A stretch of 64,000 bases of DNA, taken from positions 62,001-126,000 of the forward strand of contig JBISJU010000001.1 of the NCBI GenBank assembly GCA_044442865.1, given 5' to 3'. The position numbers were made by a program, and so were the translations under genes. Shown piece after piece: positions 46,952 to 56,623 of this stretch. The stretch is from Makana argininalis_C (GTDB taxonomy: Bacteria > Pseudomonadota > Gammaproteobacteria > Enterobacterales > Enterobacteriaceae). The stretch's first letter is position 1. Each line of letters begins with the position of its first letter. The notes under the pieces were generated by a model. The model saw nothing but the letters and a program-made list of their open reading frames with translations, had not been told where the DNA came from and searched no databases.

Positions 46952-48052
46952 ATGAAATTTATAGTTGAACGTAGTACTTTATTAAAACCTTTACAACAAG
47001 TAATTAAACCTTTAAATAATAAAACTAAATTACCTATATTAAATAATATATTATTAAAAGTTGAAAAACATTATTTAATTTTAACAGGCACTGACTTAGA
47101 TATAGAAATATCTGCAACTGTTCATTTAAAAAAAGTATATATAATTGGATCTATTACTGTTCCAGCATTAAAATTTTTTGATATTTTTAAAAAATTACCT
47201 CATAAATCTGAAGTAAAAATTAAAATAAAAAAAGATTTACTTAAAATTAAATACAAAAAAATTATTTATTATCTTTCTACTATTCCTTCTGATAATTTTC
47301 CAATAATAAACTTTTTTAAATCAAATGTAGAATTTAATTTATATCAATCAAGTTTCAAAAAATTAATTGAATCAATTAATTTTTCAATGGCTAATCAAGA
47401 TGTACGTTATTATTTAAATGGTATGTTATTTGAGACTAAAAATAATTATTTTAATATGGTAGCTACAGATGGTCATAGATTATCTTTATCTTCATTGTTA
47501 ATTAAAAAAAAAATACCTTTTAATTCTTCTATAATACCAAGAAAAGGAATAATAATTTTATATAGATTGTTAGATAATAATGAAATTTTATTAAATATTA
47601 AAATAGGAGATAATCATATTTTAATAAAAAGAGAGAATTATACTTTTATTTCAAAAATATTAGATGGAAAATTTCCAAATTATAAAGAAGTGATACCAAA
47701 AAATTCTGATAAAGAAATAATAGTCAATAATAAATTATTACAACAAGCATTATCTCGTGCATCAATTATATCTAATGAAAAATTTAATATAGTTAATTTT
47801 TTATTTAAAAAAAACAAACTAAAAATTAATGCTAGTAATACATATAAAGAAAAATCTGAAGAAATAATTAAAGTAATATATAATGGTAATAATATAAAAG
47901 TTAATTTTAATGTTAATTATATTCTTGATGTACTTTATGCATTAAAATGCGAATTTATTAAAATATTTTTAACAGATGAAAAATCTTGTATTAAAATAGA
48001 AAGTAATTTATCCTCTTCATGTTGTTATGTTATTATGCCTGTAATTTTATAA
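46952..48052 (+). CDS. dnaN: DNA polymerase III beta sliding clamp
   Basis: Ring-shaped processivity clamp. The 366 residues equal the E. coli length: MKFIVERSTLLKPLQQVIKP at the start, LPILNNILLKVE, MANQDVRYYLNGMLFE in the second domain, VATDGHRLS, and YVIMPVIL at the end (E. coli YVVMPMRL). dnaA upstream and recF downstream are missing, so it is followed directly by gyrB. Confidence 0.97.
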   Translation: MKFIVERSTLLKPLQQVIKPLNNKTKLPILNNILLKVEKHYLILTGTDLDIEISATVHLKKVYIIGSITVPALKFFDIFKKLPHKSEVKIKIKKDLLKIKYKKIIYYLSTIPSDNFPIINFFKSNVEFNLYQSSFKKLIESINFSMANQDVRYYLNGMLFETKNNYFNMVATDGHRLSLSSLLIKKKIPFNSSIIPRKGIIILYRLLDNNEILLNIKIGDNHILIKRENYTFISKILDGKFPNYKEVIPKNSDKEIIVNNKLLQQALSRASIISNEKFNIVNFLFKKNKLKINASNTYKEKSEEIIKVIYNGNNIKVNFNVNYILDVLYALKCEFIKIFLTDEKSCIKIESNLSSSCCYVIMPVIL

Positions 48053-48094
48053 TTTTTAAATAATATTAATATTTAATTTAATTAAGGAAATCTT

Positions 48095-50621
48095 TTGAAT
48101 AAATATTATTCTGCATCAAATATAAAAATTTTAAAGGGACTTGATGCTGTCAGAAAAAGACCTGGAATGTATATAGGTGATACTGATGATGGTAGTGGTT
48201 TACATCATATGGTTTTTGAAGTAGTCGATAATTCTGTAGACGAATCTCTTGTTGGATATTGTAAAAAAATATTAGTAACGATAAATAATGATATGTCTGT
48301 TTCTATATATGATGATGGAAGAGGAATACCTACTGAAATACATTCAGATGAAAATATTTCTGCTGCAGAAGTAATAATGACTATATTACACTCTGGAGGG
48401 AAATTTGATAATAAATCTTATAAATTATCTGGTGGTTTACATGGTGTAGGTATTTCTGTGGTAAATGCTTTATCCAAAAAATTAGATGTAACAATAAAAA
48501 GACAAGGTAAAGTTTACAACCAAATTTATTATAAAGGAATACCTAAACATCCTTTAAAATTAATAGGAAAAAGTCATGACACAGGTACAACAGTTATATT
48601 TTGGCCTGATTTAAAAATTTTTACAAGAAATACAAAATTTAAATATAAAATATTATATAAAAGATTACGTGAATTGTCTTTTTTAAATTCTGGATTATAT
48701 ATTAAATTAAAAGATTTTATTTGGCCTGATTTAAAAATTTTTACAAGAAATACAAAATTTAAATATAAAATATTATATAAAAGATTACGTGAATTGTCTT
48801 TTTTAAATTCTGGATTATATATTAAATTAAAAGATTTTATAAAAAAAAAAAAAAAAATTTTTTGTTACAGTGGTGGTATAAAATCTTTTATAAAAACTAA
48901 AAATAAAAAAAAAAAAAAAAATTAATAAAAAAATATTTTATTTTTTTGAAAAAAAAAAAAATATTATAGTTGAAATAGCTTTGCAATGGAATAATGGTTT
49001 TAAAGAAAAAATATTATGTTTTACTAATAATATATTACAAAATAATGGTGGTACACATTTATCAAGTTTTAAATCAGCAATTACTCGTACAATAAATTCT
49101 TATATAGATAAAGAAATTTATAATAAAAAATATAAAATTAATGTAATTGGGGATGATACCAGAGAAGGACTTGTTGCTATTATTTCTTTAAAATTATCTG
49201 ATCCTAAATTTTCTTCTCAAACCAAAGATAAATTAATTTCTTCTGAAGTAAAATCTATTATAGAATCTTTTATAATTAAATATTTAACTAAATTTCTGAT
49301 TGAAAATCCAAAAGATGCAAAAAATATAATTAATAAAATTACAGATGCAGCAAAATCTAGAGAATCTTCACGTAAAATTAGAGATTTAACACGAAAAAAA
49401 AATAAAATAGATATAACATATCTATCAGGTAAATTATCTGATTGTCAAGAAAAAAATCCAGTAATGTCTGAAATATATTTAGTAGAAGGGGATTCTGCTG
49501 GAGGATCAGCAAAACAAGGTAGAAATCGTAAAAATCAAGCTATTTTGCCATTAAAAGGTAAAATTATTAACGTTGAAAAATCAGGATTCGAAAAAATTAT
49601 TGCTTCAAAAGAGATTTCTACAATAATTGCTGCATTAGGATGTGGTATAGGGTATAATGAATATAACCCTGATAAACTAAGATATAATAAAATTATTATA
49701 ATGACAGATGCAGATGTCGATGGATTGCATATTAGAACTTTATTGTTAGCTTTTTTTTATAGATATATGCCAGAAATAGTTAAAAAAGGACATATTTTTA
49801 TAGCACAACCACCTCTTTATAAAATAAAAAATGGTAAAAAAATAATTTATATTAAAGATGATTTTGATATGCATCAATATAAAATATCGATATTAACTGA
49901 TGGGGCATATTTATCATCCAAGGATTTACAATTAAAATCAAATAAATTTAAATTACTAATTTATGAATATTTAAAAGTAAAAAAAATGATTTATAAAATG
50001 AAAAAAAATTATCCTATAGAGTTAATTGAAAATCTAATTTATCAACCGTGTTTAAACAACTTAAATATTAAAAATGAAAAATATATTAAAATATGGAATG
50101 AAAATTTTTTAAAATACATTAATACTAAAAAAAGTGGAATTAAGCATATTTTTAATATCAAAAAAAATAAAAAAAATAAAGTTTTTGAATCATTTATTAA
50201 AATTTTTAAATATGGAAGATATAATTTTTTTATAATTGATTATAATTTTATAATTAGTTATGAATATAAAAAAATAAAAGAATTACATAATAAAATAAGT
50301 ACATTTATTTTTAATAAATTTTATGTTAAAAAAGATGGCAAAAAAATGAAATTTGATAATTTTAAAAACTCTTTAAAATGGTTAAAAAATTTAACTATGA
50401 GTAATATAAAAATAAAAAGATATAAAGGACTTGGAGAAATGAATCCAGATCAATTATGGAATACTACTATGAATCCAAAAAATAGACATATGATAAAAAT
50501 TAAACTTAATAACATAAATAATGCTAATCATTTTTTTAAAATGCTTATGGGTAATGAAGTAGAACCTAGGCGTTTATTTATAGAAAAAAATGCTTTAAAT
50601 GTTATTAATATTGATATTTAA
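48095..50621 (+). CDS. gyrB: DNA gyrase subunit B with internal duplication and one frameshift
   Basis: ATPase subunit of gyrase. TTG start at 48095 with an AAGGAAA site. The GHKL ATPase domain has VVDNSVDESL and DDGRGIP, GGLHGVG, and the segment FWPDLKIF. A 120-bp unit (48601-48720) is repeated exactly at 48721-48840, adding 40 residues in frame. Then an A17 run (48905-48921) shifts the frame by one base, giving a stop at 48923; the other frame reads on through IVEIALQWNNGF, LVEGDSAGGSAKQGRNR, MTDADVDGLHIRTLLL and GLGEMNPDQLW to 50621. Gyrase is essential, so the frameshift is probably a sequencing error or corrected by slippage. Confidence 0.9.
48601..48840 (+). repeat. Exact 120-bp tandem duplication inside gyrB
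   Basis: Bases 48601-48720 are identical to 48721-48840 without a single difference. The unit is a multiple of three, so the frame is kept and 40 residues (from WPDLKIF to LKDFI) occur twice. E. coli GyrB has this segment once. Perfect identity means a very recent event or an assembly error. Confidence 0.97.
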
Positions 50622-50686
50622 TTTCTAAAATATTTATTTTTAATTTTTTATTATTTTAACAAAATAACTAATTAGAGAAATTTAAA

Positions 50687-52408
50687 ATGTTAGCAAGTAA
50701 ATATTTATTATTTACTATTAAAGATATTCCTAAACATATAGAATCAGTTAGTAATAAATTAATGATTAAATCAGGAATGATAAGAAAATTATCATCTGGG
50801 ATTTATATATGGTTACCAACCGGATTAAGAGTTTTAAGAAAGTTAGAAAATATTATAAGAAAAGAAATGAATAAAATTAATTCAATTGAAATTTCTTTAC
50901 CTATAATACAACCTATTAATTTTTTTGAAAAAAGTGGACGTTTATTAAAATATAAAAATGATTTATTTATAATTAAAGATAGAAGTTATAAATTATTAAT
51001 TTTAAGCCCTACTCATGAAGAATTAATAACTAAAATTATTAGCAATAATAATTTTTCATATAAACAATTTCCAATAATTTTATATCAAATACAAACAAAA
51101 TTTAGAGATGAAAGAAGACCTTATGGTGGGGTAATAAGATCTAGAGAATTTTTAATGAAAGATGCGTATTCATTTCATTATGATAAAAAATCTTTAAAAA
51201 AAACATATACAAAATTTTATGAAACATATATAAAAATTTTTAAAAAAATAGGATTAAATTTTTTTGTAGTTAAAGCATATAATGGATCAATTGGGGGTGA
51301 TATATCACATGAATTTCAAGTATTATCTAAATCAGGACAAGATAAAATAGCAATTTCAAATAAATCAAAATATGCTGCAAATATAGAAATAGCAACATAT
51401 AAATTTCCAAATTATATATTTAATAAATATAAAAATATTAAATTAGTAGATACATCAAATATTAGTAGTTTTAATACTTTGATTAAATTGTTTTCTATTA
51501 AACATAAAAAAATAACTAAAACTTATATCGTAAGAGCTAATAAAAAAATTTGTAAAAGTAATTTTATAGCTTTAATATTACGTTTTGATCATGATTTAAA
51601 CATATTTAAAAGTGAAAAATTACCACAGATTGCTTGTCCATTAACTTTAGCAAGTGAAAAAGAAATTTATGATTTATTTAAAACAAATATTTTTTATTTA
51701 GGACCTGTTAATATTAAATTACCTTTTATTGTAGATCATAGTGCTTATATTATGGATAATTTTATTTCAGGTTCTAATCTTAATAATAAACATTTTTTTA
51801 ATATAAATTGGAAAAGAGATGTAAATGTAAAATATATAGAAGATTTAAGAAATGTAGTAAATAATGACTTAAGTCCAGATGGAAAAGGTAAATTAAAAAT
51901 TAAAAATTGTATTGAAATAGCACATATATTTAAATTAGGAACTGAATATTCAAAAACTATGAAATTAAAAATAAAAGATAAATATGGTAAAAATAAAAAA
52001 GTTTATATGGGATGTTATGGAATAGGAATAACTAGATTAATATCCTCAATAATTGAACAAAATAATATCAATAATAAAATTATCTGGCCAGAATTATTGG
52101 CGCCATTTACAGTTGCAATTTTACCGATTAATATGCATAAATCTTTTATTGTTAACAAAATATCAAATTATTTATATAATGAAATAAAAAATTTGGGTAT
52201 TGATATTCTTTTTTATGATAAAAAGGAAAGTCCTGGAATTATGTTTGCTAATGTAGAACTTATAGGTATTCCTAATCATATTATAATAAGTGAAAAAAAT
52301 CTCAAAAATGAACAAATAGAATATAAAGATTTAATTACAGGAAAAATTAATTTAATTAATACAAATAAAATTGTTGCATATTTAAATACTAAATTTTTTA
52401 AAAAATAA
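50687..52408 (+). CDS. proS: Prolyl-tRNA synthetase
   Basis: Class II synthetase, 573 residues (572 in E. coli). Motif 1 region IRKLSSGIYIWLPTGLRVL, motif 2 FRDERRPYGGVIRSREFLMKDAY, and motif 3 CYGIGITRL with its arginine are clear. The INS editing domain between motifs 2 and 3 is kept in full length with GPVNIKLPFIVD and DLSPDGKG, unlike the eroded editing domains of LeuRS, PheRS and ThrRS here. It follows gyrB. Confidence 0.97.
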   Translation: MLASKYLLFTIKDIPKHIESVSNKLMIKSGMIRKLSSGIYIWLPTGLRVLRKLENIIRKEMNKINSIEISLPIIQPINFFEKSGRLLKYKNDLFIIKDRSYKLLILSPTHEELITKIISNNNFSYKQFPIILYQIQTKFRDERRPYGGVIRSREFLMKDAYSFHYDKKSLKKTYTKFYETYIKIFKKIGLNFFVVKAYNGSIGGDISHEFQVLSKSGQDKIAISNKSKYAANIEIATYKFPNYIFNKYKNIKLVDTSNISSFNTLIKLFSIKHKKITKTYIVRANKKICKSNFIALILRFDHDLNIFKSEKLPQIACPLTLASEKEIYDLFKTNIFYLGPVNIKLPFIVDHSAYIMDNFISGSNLNNKHFFNINWKRDVNVKYIEDLRNVVNNDLSPDGKGKLKIKNCIEIAHIFKLGTEYSKTMKLKIKDKYGKNKKVYMGCYGIGITRLISSIIEQNNINNKIIWPELLAPFTVAILPINMHKSFIVNKISNYLYNEIKNLGIDILFYDKKESPGIMFANVELIGIPNHIIISEKNLKNEQIEYKDLITGKINLINTNKIVAYLNTKFFKK

Positions 52409-52417
52409 ATTTATATA

Positions 52418-53071
52418 TTAAATATTTATTTTATTTATAATATCAATTATTATTTCTTCTTTTTTTTTAGAAGCATCAATAATTAAATATTTATTATTAC
52501 CAATTAAAGATTGTTGATAATAAAAATTTAATATAATATTATTATTTTTATGATACTCATAAAGTCGATTTTTTAATATATTTTTATTATCATCTTTTCT
52601 ATTTACTAATAAATCTCCAGTTATATCATCTTTGCCTTCAACTTTCGGTGGATTAAATTTTAAATTATATATTCTTCCTGAAGGAAGATGTAATCTTCTA
52701 TAAATAATACGATCAATGATTATTTGATCTTTAAGTGAAAGAAAAATTACATAATCAAATTTAATTCCTAATTTTTTTAAAGCAATTGCTTGATTATAAG
52801 TTCTAGGGAATCCATCTAAAATAAATCCATTTTTACAATCTTGTTTATTAATTCTTGATTTAACAAATGAAATAACAATTTCATCATTTAATAATTTTCC
52901 AGAAAAGATAATTTTTTCAAAATTACTTTTTTTTTTTTTTTTTTTAAAATAGTTTCTAATTAAATTACTTGTACAAATATGTTTAATTCCATAATTTTTA
53001 GCTATCAATTGTGACTGAGTACCTTTACCAGAACCTGGTGCACCAATAATAATTATATTCATATGTTTCAA
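52418..53071 (-). CDS. adk: Adenylate kinase
   Basis: Balances AMP, ADP and ATP. The 217 residues (214 in E. coli) have the P-loop GAPGSGKGTQ, GFPRTYNQA, and the LID with GRIYNLKFNPPKVEGKDDITG. Its start overlaps the dnaX stop by 4 nt (ATGA), so the two are translationally coupled. ybaB, recR and htpG, between dnaX and adk in E. coli, are all deleted. Confidence 0.97.
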   Translation of the reverse strand: MKHMNIIIIGAPGSGKGTQSQLIAKNYGIKHICTSNLIRNYFKKKKKKSNFEKIIFSGKLLNDEIVISFVKSRINKQDCKNGFILDGFPRTYNQAIALKKLGIKFDYVIFLSLKDQIIIDRIIYRRLHLPSGRIYNLKFNPPKVEGKDDITGDLLVNRKDDNKNILKNRLYEYHKNNNIILNFYYQQSLIGNNKYLIIDASKKKEEIIIDIINKINI

Positions 53072-54150
53072 TATTTAGTAGTGAATAATATTATTTTTAA
53101 TATAATCATTTCAAATCCAATTTTATAATTTGGTGCAAAATTTATTTCTTTACGTCCATTTAGAAAAATCTGATAATATAATTGTAAATTATAATTTGAT
53201 ATTTGAAAAGAAAGATGTTTTAATCTTGAATGAATTATATTTTCTTTTATTTTTAATTTATTTAACTTATAAATTAACATTCTATTTATTAAAAATAAAA
53301 TATCAACTATCAAATTATCCCAATCTATTTCTATTTCATTTAATTGAGTAATTTTTGACATTAAAGACATTAAATCATTTTTTGATAAATATTCAATAAT
53401 TGAAATTGAATAATCTAAATCTAAAATACCTAGCATTTTTTTAACTGATTTTAAATTAATGTTATTATTACCTATTGCCATGGCTTGTTCAGATAAACTT
53501 AATGCGTCTCTTATACTACCATTTGAAAATTTAGATATAATTTTTAAAGCTAAATATTCAAATTTAATATTTTCTTCTTTTAAAATATTAAATAAGTGTA
53601 TATAAATATTATTTATATTAATAGATTTAAAATTTAAATTTAAACATCTTGAAATTATAGTAATTGGTACTTTATTAGGATCTGTAGTAATTAATATAAA
53701 TTTTATATATTTTGGAGGTTCTTCTAAAGTTTTTAACATTGCATTAAAACTATATTTAGATAACATATGTACTTCATCTATAATATATATTTTAAAACGT
53801 CTTTTAGAAGGTAAATATTGTATATTATCTATTATATCTCTTATATCTTCAATTTTTGTTTTTGATGCAGCATCAACTTCAATTACATCTATACAGCATC
53901 CTTTTGAAATTTCTTTACAAGAATTACAATTACCACATGAATTATATGTTATACCATTTTCACAATTTAAACTTTTAGCTAATAGTCTAGCAGTAGTTGT
54001 TTTTCCAATACCTCTAGTGCCAGAAAATAAATAAGCATGATGAATTTTGTTTAATTTTATGCTATTAAACATTGCTGCAATGATATGTTTTTGACCTATT
54101 AAATCTTTAAATTGTTTTGGGCGCCATTTTCTAGCAAGAACTTTATACAT
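53068..54150 (-). CDS. dnaX: DNA polymerase III gamma subunit (short DnaX)
   Basis: Clamp-loader ATPase. The 360 residues include Walker A SGTRGIGKTTTARLLAKSL, a zinc module with CENG and CGNCNSC, Walker B IYIIDEVHMLS, the SRC motif in TIISRCLNLNF, and clamp-loader domain III. E. coli tau has 643 residues; here the protein ends about where gamma domain III ends, so domains IV and V, which bind DnaB and alpha, are absent. Confidence 0.96.
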   Translation of the reverse strand: MYKVLARKWRPKQFKDLIGQKHIIAAMFNSIKLNKIHHAYLFSGTRGIGKTTTARLLAKSLNCENGITYNSCGNCNSCKEISKGCCIDVIEVDAASKTKIEDIRDIIDNIQYLPSKRRFKIYIIDEVHMLSKYSFNAMLKTLEEPPKYIKFILITTDPNKVPITIISRCLNLNFKSININNIYIHLFNILKEENIKFEYLALKIISKFSNGSIRDALSLSEQAMAIGNNNINLKSVKKMLGILDLDYSISIIEYLSKNDLMSLMSKITQLNEIEIDWDNLIVDILFLINRMLIYKLNKLKIKENIIHSRLKHLSFQISNYNLQLYYQIFLNGRKEINFAPNYKIGFEMIILKIILFTTKY

Positions 54151-54241
54151 TTTATTAAATTTATATAAATTTGTAAAATTAATATTTTTTAAAATTATAG
54201 TATATATATTAATATATAAATATTTAATATTTAATATTTAA

Positions 54242-54328
54242 TACCCAGGGCGGGACTTGAACCCGCATAACTGTTTTTTAGTTGAGGGATTTTAAGTCCC
54301 TTGTGTCTTCCTATTTCACCACCTGGGT
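54242..54328 (-). tRNA. leuZ: tRNA-Leu (anticodon UAA)
   Basis: Class II tRNA on the minus strand: acceptor ACCCAGG/CCTGGGT, anticodon TAA in the loop of the AGGGA/TCCCT stem, long variable arm, discriminator A. It reads UUA, the dominant leucine codon here. It lies just downstream of tRNA-Cys, as in the E. coli glyW-cysT-leuZ unit. Confidence 0.95.
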
Positions 54329-54344
54329 GTATATTTTCATTAAT

Positions 54345-54416
54345 AGGCGCATCTCGGAATTGAACCGAGGTAAAACGGATTTGCAATCCGTTGCATAACC
54401 ACTCTGCCAAAGCGCC
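54345..54416 (-). tRNA. cysT: tRNA-Cys (anticodon GCA)
   Basis: Minus strand; acceptor GGCGCTT with ATGCGCC (one T-T mismatch), anticodon GCA in the loop of a CGGAT/ATCCG stem, discriminator T as required for cysteine identity. It is transcribed ahead of tRNA-Leu(UAA). Confidence 0.95.
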
Positions 54417-54675
54417 TTAATCAAAATTAATATAATATTAATTATTAAAAAATTATATATAATTAATATTATATTTTAAATATAAAATAAAATATTTTTA
54501 AAATAACTAAATTATATCATTTAATTAATTTTTTGTAAATTTTTAAATATAAAAATAGTTTATATTATATATAATTTATTAATTAAATTAATTTATTTTT
54601 TATTTTAAAATTAAATTAAATTTATATTTACTTTTAAAATAATTTAATATAAATAAAATAAGATATTGTTAAAAA

Positions 54676-55401
54676 ATGAAAAAAAAAATATTAAGACAAA
54701 TTGTAATAGATACAGAAACCACCGGTATGAATAAAAAAGGAATACATTATAAAAATCATAGAATAATAGAAATAGGAGCTGTAGAAATAATAAATAGAAA
54801 TATTACTGGAAATTATTTTCATTCTTATATACAACCTAATAGAAATATAGATATTGATGCATTTAATATACATGGAATTAGTAATGAATTTTTAAAAAAT
54901 AAACCAAAATTTTCAGAAATAGCGTATAAATTTTTTAATTTTATTAAAAATTGTGATATTATAATTCATAATGCTCCATTTGATATAGGTTTTATAAATT
55001 ATGAATTTTCTATTTTAAATTTAGGAATTAAAAAAATAAACAATTATTGTAATATAATAGATAGTCTTTCTATTGCTAGAAAAAAATTTCCAGGAAAAAG
55101 AAACAGTTTAGATGCACTTTGCAATAGATATTTTATTGATATTAATAAACGTAAAAAACATGGAGCTTTATTAGATGCTGAGATACTTGCAGATATTTTT
55201 TTACTTATGACTGGAGGTCAAAAATCAATAAATTTTAATATATTAGAAAATATAAATAAAAAAAATAAAAATAAATATAAATATTTGAATAAAAAAAAAA
55301 ATAAAATAATTTATGCTAATAAAAATGAAATTAACAATCATGAATTAATATTAAAAAAAATATATAAGAAAAATAAAAAATGTGTATGGAAAAATAAATA
55401 A
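54676..55401 (+). CDS. dnaQ: DNA polymerase III epsilon (proofreading exonuclease)
   Basis: 3'-5' exonuclease of the replicase. The 241 residues have Exo I VIDTETTGMN, Exo II HNAPFDIGFINYE, and Exo III KHGALLDAEILADIF with conserved histidine and aspartates. The C-terminal tail, which binds alpha in E. coli, is lysine-rich and less similar. Retention shows that replication proofreading is kept even though several aminoacyl-tRNA editing domains are not. Confidence 0.95.
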   Translation: MKKKILRQIVIDTETTGMNKKGIHYKNHRIIEIGAVEIINRNITGNYFHSYIQPNRNIDIDAFNIHGISNEFLKNKPKFSEIAYKFFNFIKNCDIIIHNAPFDIGFINYEFSILNLGIKKINNYCNIIDSLSIARKKFPGKRNSLDALCNRYFIDINKRKKHGALLDAEILADIFLLMTGGQKSINFNILENINKKNKNKYKYLNKKKNKIIYANKNEINNHELILKKIYKKNKKCVWKNK

Positions 55402-55454
55402 TAAAATATTATTTTTAAAACATGTTTTTTTAAAAACATTATATGGCTTATTTT

Positions 55455-56057
55455 ATGTATAAAAAATTAATAGTTTCTGAACTTAATGAAGCATTATTAA
55501 TACTTGATAAATTTATTAAAAATAATAACAATATTAAATTAATAGAAAAAGCCGCTAAAATAATTGTAAATACATTTAAATCAGGATGTAAAATTATTTC
55601 TTGTGGTAACGGGGGTTCTAACTGTGATTCTATGCATTTATCTGAAGAATTAATGGGTTTTTATCGTGAATATAGATGTGGTTATCCTTCTATTTCAATT
55701 TCTGATTCAAGTTATATATCTTGTGTAAGTAATGATTTAGATTACTCTAAAATTTTTTCAAGATATATAGATTCTATAGGCAAAACAGGTGATTTATTAA
55801 TAGCATTAACTACATCTGGTAATTCAAAAAATATTATCAATGCTGTAAATTCTGCCAAAAAAAAAAATATAAAAATTATAATTTTTACTGGTAATAATGG
55901 ATATAAAATAAAAGAAGATATTGACTTAGAAATATGTATTTCACATATTGGTTATTCTGATCGTATACAAGAAATGCATATTAAAATAATACATGTGATT
56001 ATATTTATAGTAGAACAAATGATTAATAAAAATATAAAAAATACATTTTTTATTTAA
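55455..56057 (+). CDS. gmhA: Sedoheptulose-7-phosphate isomerase GmhA
   Basis: First enzyme of ADP-heptose synthesis for the LPS inner core. From Met 55455 the protein reads MYKKLIVSELNEALLIL, matching the E. coli start; the ATG at 55443 would add four residues. The SIS domain shows CGNGGSNCDSMHLSEELMG, SYISCVSNDLDYSKIFSRY, LTTSGNSKNII, and GYSDRIQEMHIKIIHV with the catalytic histidine. It suggests that the cell still makes heptose-containing LPS. Confidence 0.95.
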   Translation: MYKKLIVSELNEALLILDKFIKNNNNIKLIEKAAKIIVNTFKSGCKIISCGNGGSNCDSMHLSEELMGFYREYRCGYPSISISDSSYISCVSNDLDYSKIFSRYIDSIGKTGDLLIALTTSGNSKNIINAVNSAKKKNIKIIIFTGNNGYKIKEDIDLEICISHIGYSDRIQEMHIKIIHVIIFIVEQMINKNIKNTFFI

Positions 56058-56119
56058 AAATTTTTAATTTTTAAAGTTAAATAAAATTAAAATACAATTG
56101 AATAAATTTAGAGAAAATT

Positions 56120-56404
56120 ATGTTAATAATTTATGCTCAATTTCGTAAAAGTATAGGAAAAAGCTCTAGTAGAAGATTAAGATTAAAAAATCAAATACCA
56201 TCTGTCATTTATGGATTAAATAAAAAATCTTATATTATTAAAATAAATCAAAATTTTATATCTAAATATAAAATTAACCAGTATTTAGAAAAAAAAAAAT
56301 TATTAATTCATATTAAAGATAAAAAAATAAGAGTGAAAATAAAGGAAATTCAGAAACATCCATTTAAACCAAAAATTATTCATATAGATTTTATTAGATT
56401 TTAA
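56120..56404 (+). CDS. rplY: 50S ribosomal protein L25
   Basis: Binds 5S rRNA. The 94 residues equal E. coli L25 in length, with SSSRRLRLKNQIPSVIYG near the start and QKHPFKPKIIHIDFIRF at the end. It stands alone between gmhA and tRNA-Ser(GGA). Confidence 0.96.
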   Translation: MLIIYAQFRKSIGKSSSRRLRLKNQIPSVIYGLNKKSYIIKINQNFISKYKINQYLEKKKLLIHIKDKKIRVKIKEIQKHPFKPKIIHIDFIRF

Positions 56405-56468
56405 AATATTATTAATTAATTAAATATTTTATATACTGAGATTTTAAAAATATTAATTTTTTAATTAA

Positions 56469-56561
56469 GGTGAGGTGTCAGAGTGGTTTAAAGAGCACGC
56501 CTGGAAAGTGTGTATACATTGTTAAAAAAATGTATCGAGGGTTCGAATCCCTCCCTCACCT
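56469..56561 (+). tRNA. serW: tRNA-Ser (anticodon GGA)
   Basis: Class II tRNA close to E. coli serW: acceptor GGTGAGG/CCTCACC, anticodon GGA in ctggaaagt, long variable arm with GTATACAT/ATGTATC, T loop TTCGAAT. The discriminator is T where E. coli has G, the same change as in tRNA-Ser(UGA). No encoded CCA. Confidence 0.95.
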
Positions 56562-56623
56562 GATTAATAAATTTTAAATAATTTTTGTAAATAAAAATTT
56601 ATTTTACTAAAATATCTTAAATA

